A model generated the notes under the pieces. It was not told the origin of the DNA. It did not search any database and saw only the letters and a list, made by a program, of their open reading frames with translations. Below are positions 47,388 to 54,613 of a DNA stretch of 64,000 nucleotides, piece by piece. Within the stretch, counting starts at the first letter, position 1. Each line of letters opens with the position of its first letter. The translations under genes and the position numbers were made by a program. The DNA lies in the NCBI GenBank assembly GCA_902790175.1, contig CADAQZ010000013.1, positions 1 through 64,000 on the forward strand. The letters run 5' to 3'. This DNA is from an uncultured Eubacteriales bacterium. GTDB taxonomy: Bacteria; Bacillota; Clostridia; Christensenellales; Aristaeellaceae.

Positions 47388-47481
47388 TGGCGGAAGCGGT
47401 GGGATTCGAACCCACGGACCGGCTTCTAACCGATCAAACGATTTCGAGTCGTTCTCGTTATGACCACTTCGATACGCTTCC
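47388..47481 (-). tRNA. tRNA-Ser (anticodon CGA)
   Basis: Acceptor GGAAGCG / CGCTTCC, anticodon loop CTCGAAA (CGA), a long variable arm as expected for serine, and T arm GGGTTCGAATCCC. CCA is encoded at 47390-47388. The integrase remnant lies on its 3' side. Confidence 0.93.
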
Positions 47482-47619
47482 ACAGTGTTTTCCTCAAAAG
47501 AGCCTCCAGGAAATTGGAGAGAACTTTTGGAGAGAACTCAATCGGTTTTCTTCGATTCAATCCCACAAACCCCTTGAAACACAGGGGGTTTGAAAGACCA
47601 AGGTTCCAAATAGTTGCCG

Positions 47620-47661
47620 CGATTTCGAGTCAGGGCCGTTATGACCACTTCGATACACCTC
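47620..47661 (-). pseudogene. 5' half of a second tRNA-Ser
   Basis: GGAGGTGTATCGAAGTGGTC through the anticodon loop (CTCGAAATC) matches the 5' half of the tRNA at 47481, then homology ends. The shared block GATTTCGAGTC (47440-47450 and 47620-47630) looks like an attachment-site core. The roughly 138 bp between the two hold no gene. Confidence 0.7.
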
Positions 47662-47763
47662 CACGGCGGATACCATTATACCCCACGGGGGGCGGGGATG
47701 TCAAGGCGCGGGGCGGGGAAGGGCGTCAAGTTTCGGAAAAATAACAGCGCGAGAGCGCGCCCG

Positions 47764-48306
47764 TCAGGGATTGAAGTAGCCCTCCGCCACCTCGATGGCG
47801 CGGCCCACGGTGCTCAGGTCGAGGGGCTTGAAGTCCCAGACGATGTTGGCGTCGCCGCGGCGGCGCTGGGTCTTCAGGAGCGGGTTCTTGGCGAGGTTGA
47901 CCTCCAGCCAGCCGTTGCGGCCCGCCACGAAGGGCATGCACACCTCGCTGCCATCCGGACGGCGGACGCGGTATTCCACGCCCGTCTCGGGCTTCTTGCC
48001 GAAGCCGAAGATGCCGCCCATGCCCTCGGCCTTCACGTGGACCTCCTGCCGGGTGTAGTCCAGCGCGTCGAGGCGCTCTACGGCGAAGTCGGCGTCGGAG
48101 CCGAAGTCGGGCGAGACGATCAGCCAGGCCTGGTTCTGGAAGCGGGCCAGCGCCACGAAGCCGCCCATCTGCGTCTGGCAGAACAGCATCCGCTCGGGGG
48201 CGAAGCCCTCCCGGGCCAGCCGCTGGGCCAGGGCCACGCGCTTGTCCTCCAGCTTCTTCAGGTTTGCCTTGCGCTCGATATCCTCGGGGCTGTTGAAGAT
48301 TCCCAT
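47764..48306 (-). CDS. Conserved hypothetical cytosolic protein
   Basis: 180 residues, starting MGIFNSPEDIERKANLKKLEDKR. A predicted coiled N-terminus is followed by a beta-rich domain (GGFVALARFQNQAWLIVSPDFG, then PDGSEVCMPFVAGRNGWLEVNLAK). There are no membrane segments and no catalytic signature that I recognise. ATG at 48306 fits GGAGG upstream. The gene stands alone; the 268 bp on its 5' side show a possible promoter region but no other gene. Confidence 0.65.
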   Translation of the reverse strand: MGIFNSPEDIERKANLKKLEDKRVALAQRLAREGFAPERMLFCQTQMGGFVALARFQNQAWLIVSPDFGSDADFAVERLDALDYTRQEVHVKAEGMGGIFGFGKKPETGVEYRVRRPDGSEVCMPFVAGRNGWLEVNLAKNPLLKTQRRRGDANIVWDFKPLDLSTVGRAIEVAEGYFNP

Positions 48307-48574
48307 GGGCACGCCTCCATATGATCGTTTTCTGTGCTGGAACCACTATAGCACAGCCCCCGCCCCGTGTCAATTCAGGGTGGGTCGATATTTCATATTT
48401 GTTGCGAACATATTACAGACATAATTCAGACCTATTTTTTTTGAATTTCATTTTGGCAGGAGAAGGGCAGGAGGCGTCGAATTTTATACCGACGGGCGAT
48501 AGCTATGCCCATCTGAAATCGATTGAAATACGCGGCCGGAAACACGGTCCGGGACCCTGAGGAGTAGTACAGCG

Positions 48575-50710
48575 ATGAACGCAAACACAAGAGCGATGAA
48601 GAGACTGACCGCCGCGCTTCTGGCGCTGCTTCTGCTGCTGCCATGCGCCGCGCCGGCGCTGGCCGAGACATTCTACGCCGTGGTCACCGCCGATTCGATG
48701 TCGGTGTACCAGGAGGCGTCGCTGTCGAACGCCGTGGGCAGCCTGCCGAAGAATTCCGTGGTGCAGATCACCGGCTTTTCCACCTCCGTCGCGAAGATCT
48801 CCTACAACGGAAGCGCCGCCTACGCGAAGGTTTCCGACATGAAGCGCGTGGACGAATCCGCCGTGAAGGCCGTGCTGAACGAGGCCGCGCCCGTGTACAA
48901 GGAGCCGCAGGAGGGCGGAAAGAGCGTCCTGGCTCCGAAGGGCACGAAGGTCAACCTGCTGGCCCGCTCCGGCGAGTGGGCGATGGTCGAGAAGAACGGC
49001 TACATCGGCTACGTGAAGGGCGCGTTCGTCACCGAGGCGGACGACGCTTCGGACGCCGCCGCCGTCTCGGCCGCCGCGAGCACCACGAGCAACGGCATCA
49101 CCGTGCGCACCTTTGACGCGGTGACGCTGGAGAACACGAAGGTCTACAAGACGGCCAGCGACAAGGGCAAGAAGCTGGGCACGCTGAAGGCCGGGACGCA
49201 GGTGACCGTGAAGGCCACCAGCAGCGACGGCTGGGCGTGCATCGAATACAAGGGCAAGTACGGCTTCTGCAAGCTGATCAGCCTGCGCGAGGGCACCGCT
49301 CCCGCCGCGACGCTGCCCGCGGCCACGCAGGTCGCGCCGGCCGGCAAGAGCGCCGTGGTCTCCAGCAAGACCCTGGCCGTGTACAAGGAGGCCAGCAAGA
49401 AGTCCAAGAAGCTGGGCACCCTGAAGAAGGGCCAGATCGTGACCGTGCTGAACACCCAGGACGGCTGGGCCTACATAGAGTTGAGCGGACAGTACGGCTA
49501 CTGCGCCGCCAAGGGCGTGACCGTCGATGAGAGCGGCGTGCCCTCCGGCTTCAAGCAGACGGACGTGGCCGCCACCGTCGTCAGCGCCGAGGCGCGCGTC
49601 TATGCCTCTCCCAGCGCCGACGCCGAGAGCGCCGCGATCAAGCTGGGCACGGAGGTGCAGGTGAAGGCCTACAGCGACAGCTGGGCGTGGATCACGCAGT
49701 CGGGCCGCTACGGCTTCATTCCGGTCAAGCTGTTGAGCAAGGCGACCTACGCCGCCATCGACGGCGACGGCACCGCCCTGCAGACGCTTCTGAAGGCGCT
49801 GCTCGTGGGCGGTTACTACGACGCCGTGCCCTCCACCAGCTACAACGCCGCCGCCATCGCCGCCATCAAGCGCTTCCAGAGCGCCTGCGGCATGGAGGAG
49901 ACCGGCGTGGCCGACCAGTCGCTGCAGCGCGTGCTCTACAGCGGAAGCGCTCCGGTGAGCGATTTGCTGTACAAGGCCCTCTCCAGCGGCGACAAGAGCG
50001 ACAGCGTCAGCCGCGTGCAGGCGCGTCTCTACGCGCTGGGCTACCTGACCAAGACCACCAGCCTGGACGGCGAGTACGGCGCGACGACCGTCAGCGCGAT
50101 CAAGCTGTTCCAGACCGCCAATGGCATCAGCGCCACCGGCACGGCGGACACCGCCACGCTGAAGGCGCTCTACTCCATCGACGCCAAGAGCCTGCCCTCC
50201 GGCACGAAGGCCGCCGACGCGGGCAGCGGCTCGTCCTCCTCCGGCTCGTCCAGCACCTACTTGGACAGCGTGCCCAGCGGGCTGGCCTCCACCACCAGCA
50301 CCCTGCCCACGAACGCCTCCGCCGCGGAGAAGCTGGAGTACGCCATCTACCTGGCCCAGAGCAAGCTGGGCAAGCCCTACGTCTACGGCGCGGCCGGCCC
50401 GGACAAGTTCGACTGCTCCGGCCTGACCACCTGGATCTTCAAGGCGGTGAACGTGGCGCTGAAGCGCAGCGCCTACGCCCAGGGCTACGACGATACCTAC
50501 ACCAAGATCGAGGGTGTGGAGAACCTCAAGCGCGGCGACCTGGTGTTCTTCAACACCGTGTCCGACAGCGACCTGTCCGACCACGCCGGCATCTACATCG
50601 GCAGCGGCTACTTCATCCACGCCTCCTCCGGCGGCCATCGCGTGGTGGTCAGCAACATCACCACCGGCTACTACAACCGCGTGTTCAGCTGGGGCAGAAG
50701 GGTGTTTTAG
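48575..50710 (+). CDS. Secreted SH3/PG-binding NlpC/P60 endopeptidase
   Basis: 711 residues. The signal peptide (about residues 8-31) ends at ALAE. Four to five SH3b-type repeats (about 32-390) follow; each has a KVYK/AVYKEA start and a W-A-x-I-E end, for example SDGWACIEYKGKYGFC and QDGWAYIELSGQYGYC. Two peptidoglycan-binding modules (about 395-535) and a Ser/Gly linker (GSGSSSSGSSS) lead to a C-terminal NlpC/P60 domain. Its Cys is in DKFDCSGLTTW (about 610), His in DHAGIYIGSGYF and a second His in IHASSGGHRVVV. It should cleave peptide stems of peptidoglycan. A terminator follows directly. Confidence 0.93.
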   Translation: MNANTRAMKRLTAALLALLLLLPCAAPALAETFYAVVTADSMSVYQEASLSNAVGSLPKNSVVQITGFSTSVAKISYNGSAAYAKVSDMKRVDESAVKAVLNEAAPVYKEPQEGGKSVLAPKGTKVNLLARSGEWAMVEKNGYIGYVKGAFVTEADDASDAAAVSAAASTTSNGITVRTFDAVTLENTKVYKTASDKGKKLGTLKAGTQVTVKATSSDGWACIEYKGKYGFCKLISLREGTAPAATLPAATQVAPAGKSAVVSSKTLAVYKEASKKSKKLGTLKKGQIVTVLNTQDGWAYIELSGQYGYCAAKGVTVDESGVPSGFKQTDVAATVVSAEARVYASPSADAESAAIKLGTEVQVKAYSDSWAWITQSGRYGFIPVKLLSKATYAAIDGDGTALQTLLKALLVGGYYDAVPSTSYNAAAIAAIKRFQSACGMEETGVADQSLQRVLYSGSAPVSDLLYKALSSGDKSDSVSRVQARLYALGYLTKTTSLDGEYGATTVSAIKLFQTANGISATGTADTATLKALYSIDAKSLPSGTKAADAGSGSSSSGSSSTYLDSVPSGLASTTSTLPTNASAAEKLEYAIYLAQSKLGKPYVYGAAGPDKFDCSGLTTWIFKAVNVALKRSAYAQGYDDTYTKIEGVENLKRGDLVFFNTVSDSDLSDHAGIYIGSGYFIHASSGGHRVVVSNITTGYYNRVFSWGRRVF

Positions 50711-50725
50711 GAGTGTGGAGCGAGG

Positions 50726-50764
50726 AAAAGCGTCCGGCGCGCATGATGCGCGCCGGACGCTTTT
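50726..50764 (+). terminator. Terminator of the NlpC/P60 gene
   Basis: 18-bp perfect stem (AAAAGCGTCCGGCGCGCA) with a TGA loop, ending in TTTT. Confidence 0.85.
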
Positions 50765-50791
50765 ATGATCCCCTCGCAACGCCAAAATAAC

Positions 50792-50820
50792 TTGCATTTT
50801 GACCGGTGATATGCTATACT
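50792..50820 (+). promoter_or_regulatory. Promoter of the SRP RNA
   Basis: TTGCAT (50792-50797), a 17-bp spacer, then TATACT (50815-50820). Confidence 0.7.
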
Positions 50821-50826
50821 CTGTCC

Positions 50827-50956
50827 GTCTGTGGGTGATGATGGCTGGGTCCCGTGCGGCGTCATGCTGTGAATCTTGTCAGGGCCGGAAGGCAGCAGCA
50901 ATAAGCGGATGTTGGCGCGCGCCGCGGGAGAGCCTGGCTTGAACCCGCAGGCTTTT
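50827..50956 (+). ncRNA. ffs: Signal recognition particle RNA (small bacterial type)
   Basis: The apical SRP domain is plain: TTGTCAGGGCCGGAAGGCAGC matches the GUCAGG-UCCGGAAGG-AGCAGC core that binds Ffh. The flanks pair (CTGTGGGT with AACCCGCAG; GTGCGGCG with CGCCGC). No Alu-domain extension is seen, so it is the short form. A terminator-like AGCCTG..CAGGCT with TTTT closes it. The exact ends are estimates. Confidence 0.9.
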
Positions 50957-50988
50957 TGGTTAAATAGATAAAAAGGAGAGCGATCGGC

Positions 50989-51780
50989 ATGAGAGTCGTC
51001 ATTCAGGAGAACTACGAGAAGATGTGCAAGTGGGCGGCGGACTACATCGCCGCGAAGATCAACGCGCACAAGGAGGACCGTCCCTTCGTGCTGGGCCTGC
51101 CCACGGGCTCCTCGCCGATCGGCGTTTACAAGGAACTGGTGCGCAAGAACCAGGCCGGCGAGCTCTCGTTCAAGAACGTGGTGACGTTCAACATGGACGA
51201 ATACCTGGGTCTGCCGCGCGAGCACGACCAGAGCTACTGGTACTTCATGCACGACAACCTGTTTGACCACCTGACGGACATGAAGCCGGAGAACATCAAC
51301 ATCCTCAACGGCATGACCGACGACCCGGAGGCGGAGTGCGCGGCCTACGAGGCGAAGATCGCCTCCTACGGCGGCATCGACCTGTTCATGGGCGGCATCG
51401 GTGTGGACGGCCACCTGGCCTTCAACGAGCCCTTCACCTCGCTGTCCAGCCGCACCGGCGTGCGCGCGCTGACCACCGACACCCGCATCGTGAACAGCCG
51501 CTTCTTCGGGAACGACCCCGAGAAGGTGCCGGCCTACGCGCTGTCCGTCGGCATCGGGACGGTCACCGACTCCAAGGAGGTCCTGGTGCTGATCAACGGC
51601 CACAACAAGGCCCGCGCGCTGGCGGCCACCGTCGAGGGTGGCGTCAGCCAAAAGTGGACCTGCTCGGCCCTGCAGCTGCACCCGGCGGCCATCATCGCCT
51701 GCGACGAGGCGGCCTGCGGCGAGCTGACCGTGGACGCCTACAAGTACTTCCTGGACATCGAAAAGGAGGAGCGGCTGTAA
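50989..51780 (+). CDS. nagB: Glucosamine-6-phosphate deaminase
   Basis: 263 residues. It matches NagB along its whole length: FVLGLPTGSSPIGVYKELV (about 32), FNMDEYLGLP (catalytic Asp and Glu), LFMGGIGVDGHLAFNEP (about 133; His in GHLAFNEP) and the SKEVLVLINGHNKA end. It converts glucosamine-6-phosphate to fructose-6-phosphate and ammonia. AAAGGAG is upstream. The next gene, glmM, starts 1 bp after the stop, so the pair is one operon that can direct amino sugar either to glycolysis or to peptidoglycan. Confidence 0.95.
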   Translation: MRVVIQENYEKMCKWAADYIAAKINAHKEDRPFVLGLPTGSSPIGVYKELVRKNQAGELSFKNVVTFNMDEYLGLPREHDQSYWYFMHDNLFDHLTDMKPENINILNGMTDDPEAECAAYEAKIASYGGIDLFMGGIGVDGHLAFNEPFTSLSSRTGVRALTTDTRIVNSRFFGNDPEKVPAYALSVGIGTVTDSKEVLVLINGHNKARALAATVEGGVSQKWTCSALQLHPAAIIACDEAACGELTVDAYKYFLDIEKEERL

Positions 51781-51781
51781 T

Positions 51782-53128
51782 ATGGGAAAATATTTCGGCA
51801 CGGATGGCTTCCGCGGCGAAGCCAACAAGACGCTGACGTTTGAGCACGCGATCAAGATCGGCCGCTTCCTGGGCTGGTACTACGGCGCGCGCCAGGGCAA
51901 GAAGTGCAAGGTGGTCATCGGCAAGGACACCCGCCGGTCCTCCTACATGTTCGAGTACGCGCTGTGCACGGGCCTGATGGCCTCCGGCGCGGACGCCTAC
52001 ATCATGCACGTCACCACCACGCCCTCTGTGGCCTACATCACCCGCGTGGACGACTTTGACTGCGGCATCATGATCTCCGCCAGCCACAACCCGTTCTACG
52101 ACAACGGCATCAAGCTCCTCAACGGAAACGGCGAGAAGATGGACGAGGAGACGATCCTGAAGGTCGAGGAGTACATCGACGACCGGCTGGAGATCCCGGT
52201 CTCCGACGGCAAGGACATCGGCCGGACCGTGGACTACGTCGCGGGCCGCAACCGCTACGTCGGCCACCTGATCTCGATGAGCCGCTACAGCTTCCGCGAC
52301 GTGCGCGTGGGCCTGGACTGCGCCAACGGCGCTTCCTGGCAGGTCGCCAAGGGCATCTTCGACGCGCTGGGCGCGAAGACCTACGTGATCAACGCCGAGC
52401 CCGACGGCTACAACATCAACATGGACTGCGGCTCGACCCACATCGAGCATCTGCAGCAGCTGGTGCGCGACAAGAAGCTGGACGTGGGCTTCGCCTTCGA
52501 CGGCGACGCGGACCGCTGCCTGGCGGTGGACGAGAAGGGCAACGTGATCACCGGCGACCACATCCTCTACATCTATGGCCTGTACATGAAGGAGCGCGGA
52601 AAGCTGCTGAACAACACGATCGTGACGACCGTGATGAGCAACTTCGGCCTCTACAAGGCGCTGGACAAGGCGGGCATCAACTACGAGAAGACCAAGGTGG
52701 GCGACAAGTACGTCTACGAGAACATGGTCCAGAACGGCCACCGCATCGGCGGCGAGCAGAGCGGCCACATCATCTTCTCGAAGTACGAGACCACCGGCGA
52801 CGGCATTTTGACGAGCCTGAAGATGATGGAGGTCATGCTGGCGAAGCAGAAGCCGATGAGCGAGCTGGCGGCCCCGGTGCAGTTCTACCCGCAGGTTCTG
52901 AAGAACGTGCGCGTGAAGAGCAAGCCGGACGCGCAGAACGACCCGGACGTGCAGGCCGCCGTGAAGAAGGTGGCCGAGGCGCTGGGCGACGACGGCCGCA
53001 TCCTGGTGCGCGAGAGCGGCACCGAGCCGGTCATCCGCGTGATGGTCGAGGCCACCAGCGACGAGATCTGCGAGAAGTACGTGGACGAGGTCGTCTGGCA
53101 GATCGAGAAGAAGGGGCATTTGGCATAG
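51782..53128 (+). CDS. glmM: Phosphoglucosamine mutase
   Basis: 448 residues. The start MGKYFGTDGFRGEAN is typical. The phosphoserine loop is MISASHNPFYDNGIK (Ser about 101), the metal loop FDGDADR (about 240), the sugar loop GGEQSGH (about 325) and the phosphate loop RESGTEPVIRVM. It interconverts glucosamine-6-phosphate and glucosamine-1-phosphate, feeding UDP-GlcNAc and the cell wall. The four motifs are intact. Phosphomannomutases of the same family are the alternative, but the GTDGFRG..SASHNPFYDNGIK pattern favours GlmM. A 21-bp terminator follows. Confidence 0.92.
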   Translation: MGKYFGTDGFRGEANKTLTFEHAIKIGRFLGWYYGARQGKKCKVVIGKDTRRSSYMFEYALCTGLMASGADAYIMHVTTTPSVAYITRVDDFDCGIMISASHNPFYDNGIKLLNGNGEKMDEETILKVEEYIDDRLEIPVSDGKDIGRTVDYVAGRNRYVGHLISMSRYSFRDVRVGLDCANGASWQVAKGIFDALGAKTYVINAEPDGYNINMDCGSTHIEHLQQLVRDKKLDVGFAFDGDADRCLAVDEKGNVITGDHILYIYGLYMKERGKLLNNTIVTTVMSNFGLYKALDKAGINYEKTKVGDKYVYENMVQNGHRIGGEQSGHIIFSKYETTGDGILTSLKMMEVMLAKQKPMSELAAPVQFYPQVLKNVRVKSKPDAQNDPDVQAAVKKVAEALGDDGRILVRESGTEPVIRVMVEATSDEICEKYVDEVVWQIEKKGHLA

Positions 53129-53137
53129 GATATAGGT

Positions 53138-53186
53138 GAAAGATTCTTGACGCTTCGCAAGCGAAGCGTCAAGAATCTTTCTTTTT
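53138..53186 (+). terminator. Terminator of nagB-glmM
   Basis: Perfect 21-bp stem (GAAAGATTCTTGACGCTTCG..) with a very small loop, followed by TTTTT. Confidence 0.9.
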
Positions 53187-53278
53187 CCACATTCCCGCCC
53201 CGGGATGCTTACAGGGATGTCAACATTATATGATACAATGACCCTGTATGAATATGCGATCATCCCGGGAGGAACGAT

Positions 53279-54364
53279 ATGCGAACGAAGCGGATCATCT
53301 GCCTTGTGCTGCTGGCGGCGCTGATGCTGGCGCTGCCCGCGGGCGCGCTGGCGGCGAAGAAGGCGAGCATCAAGTTTCCGGCGAAGCTGGGCCTGATGCT
53401 GGAGGGGAGCGACGCGACGCTGACGCCGAAGCTCAAGCGCATCGCGGCCGGCGATCTGACCTGGCAGAGCAGCGACGAGAGCGTGGTACAGGTCTGGGCC
53501 GGCAAGCTGACGGCACTCCAGCCCGGCAAGGCCGTGGTGACGGCGTCCGGCGGGCGCGCGAAGGCGAAGTGCGGCGTGGTGGTGCTGCCCAAGCAGGTCA
53601 CCGTCGCCGTGGGCGAGAAGTTCAACCTGCCGCGGGGCGGCAAGGAAAAGTACGCCGTGCAGGACAAGAAGGTGGCGAAGGTCTCGAAGAAGGGCGTCGT
53701 CACCGGCGTCGCCGCCGGGCAGACGCAGCTGATGGTGAAGTACGGCAAGCAGAAGGTGGTGCTGACCGTGACGGTGGGGAACGTGGAAAACAATCTCAAT
53801 CCGTTTGAGGGCGTCGGCGACGCGACGCAGGTCGTGCTGGTGGAGCATTCCAGCGGCAGCAACGCCGTGCTCTCGCTGCACGAGAAGAAGGACGGCGCGT
53901 GGCAGAAGCTGTACGAGTGCGCCGCCTACGTGGGCAAGAACGGCGTCGGCAAGGAGAAGGAGGGCGACAAGAAGACCCCCCTGGGCGTGTACAACCTGAC
54001 CACGCCGTTCGGCATCAAGGACGACCCCGGCGCGGCCATGCCCTACACGAAGGTGACCGAGTATCACTACTGGTGCGGCGACTCCTCCAGTCCGTATTAC
54101 AACCAGCTGATGGACGAGCGCACCTGCGACCGCAAACACACCTCCGCCGACGAATACCTGATCGACTACGTGGGCGAGTACAACTACGCCATGTTCATTG
54201 ACTACAACGCCGCCGGGGTGCCCCACAAGGGCAGCTGCATCTTCCTGCACTGCACCGGCAAGAACAAGTACACCGCCGGATGCGTGGCCATCCCCGAGGC
54301 GGCCATGAAGCAGGTGCTGCAGTGGGCCAAGGCCGGGGTGAAGATCGTGATCCGGGGGAAGTAG
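53279..54364 (+). CDS. Secreted L,D-transpeptidase-like protein with Ig-like repeats
   Basis: 361 residues. The signal peptide is RTKRIICLVLLAALMLALPAGALA. Two Big_2-type bacterial Ig-like units follow (about 28-100 and 105-165; e.g. SSDESVVQVWAGKLTALQPGK and DKKVAKVSKKGVVTGVAAGQT). A YkuD-type catalytic domain comes last (about 180-360): KKTPLGVYNLTTPFGI, then KGSCIFLHCTGKNKYTAGCV, where His and Cys form the active site. It should make or edit 3-3 cross-links in peptidoglycan, or attach proteins to it. It is preceded by its own start signals and followed by a repeat. Confidence 0.88.
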   Translation: MRTKRIICLVLLAALMLALPAGALAAKKASIKFPAKLGLMLEGSDATLTPKLKRIAAGDLTWQSSDESVVQVWAGKLTALQPGKAVVTASGGRAKAKCGVVVLPKQVTVAVGEKFNLPRGGKEKYAVQDKKVAKVSKKGVVTGVAAGQTQLMVKYGKQKVVLTVTVGNVENNLNPFEGVGDATQVVLVEHSSGSNAVLSLHEKKDGAWQKLYECAAYVGKNGVGKEKEGDKKTPLGVYNLTTPFGIKDDPGAAMPYTKVTEYHYWCGDSSSPYYNQLMDERTCDRKHTSADEYLIDYVGEYNYAMFIDYNAAGVPHKGSCIFLHCTGKNKYTAGCVAIPEAAMKQVLQWAKAGVKIVIRGK

Positions 54365-54372
54365 GAAACAAG

Positions 54373-54470
54373 GAAGATCCTTCGACTTCGCGAACGCTCC
54401 GCTCAGGAGGACAGGGCTTGTAAACCTGTCATTCTGAGCGGAGGCGCAGCCGAAGTCGAAGAATCTTTTT
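54373..54470. repeat. Inverted-repeat element (AAGATCCTTCGACTTCG..)
   Basis: The outer arms AAGATCCTTCGACTTCG and CGAAGTCGAAGAATCTT and the inner CCGCTCAG..CTGAGCGG and ACAGG..CCTGT pairs form one long hairpin with a T tract on the right. It shares ATTCTGAGCG and the GATTCTTCG-type arm with the element at 22519. It may double as the transpeptidase terminator. Confidence 0.75.
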
Positions 54471-54481
54471 TGTTTGCGTGA

Positions 54482-54501
54482 AAGTTAACCATAATTAACT
54501 T
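54482..54501 (+). promoter_or_regulatory. Candidate metal-repressor operator of feoAB
   Basis: Palindrome AAGTTAA-CCATAA-TTAACTT, overlapping the -35 box of the feoAB promoter. Position and AT-rich dyad fit a DtxR/MntR or Fur-type site; no close match to a known consensus is claimed. Confidence 0.45.
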
Positions 54502-54529
54502 GACATGTAATAGTTAGTTATGATAAACT
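54500..54529 (+). promoter_or_regulatory. Promoter of feoAB
   Basis: TTGACA (54500-54505), an 18-bp spacer, then TAAACT (54524-54529). Confidence 0.6.
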
Positions 54530-54613
54530 ATACGCAGGATACAGGGGATTGAACCCGCACCGGCGCGCATATAGAACGCTGTGCGACGGGCGCAGGAATG
54601 GAGAGAGGCAACA

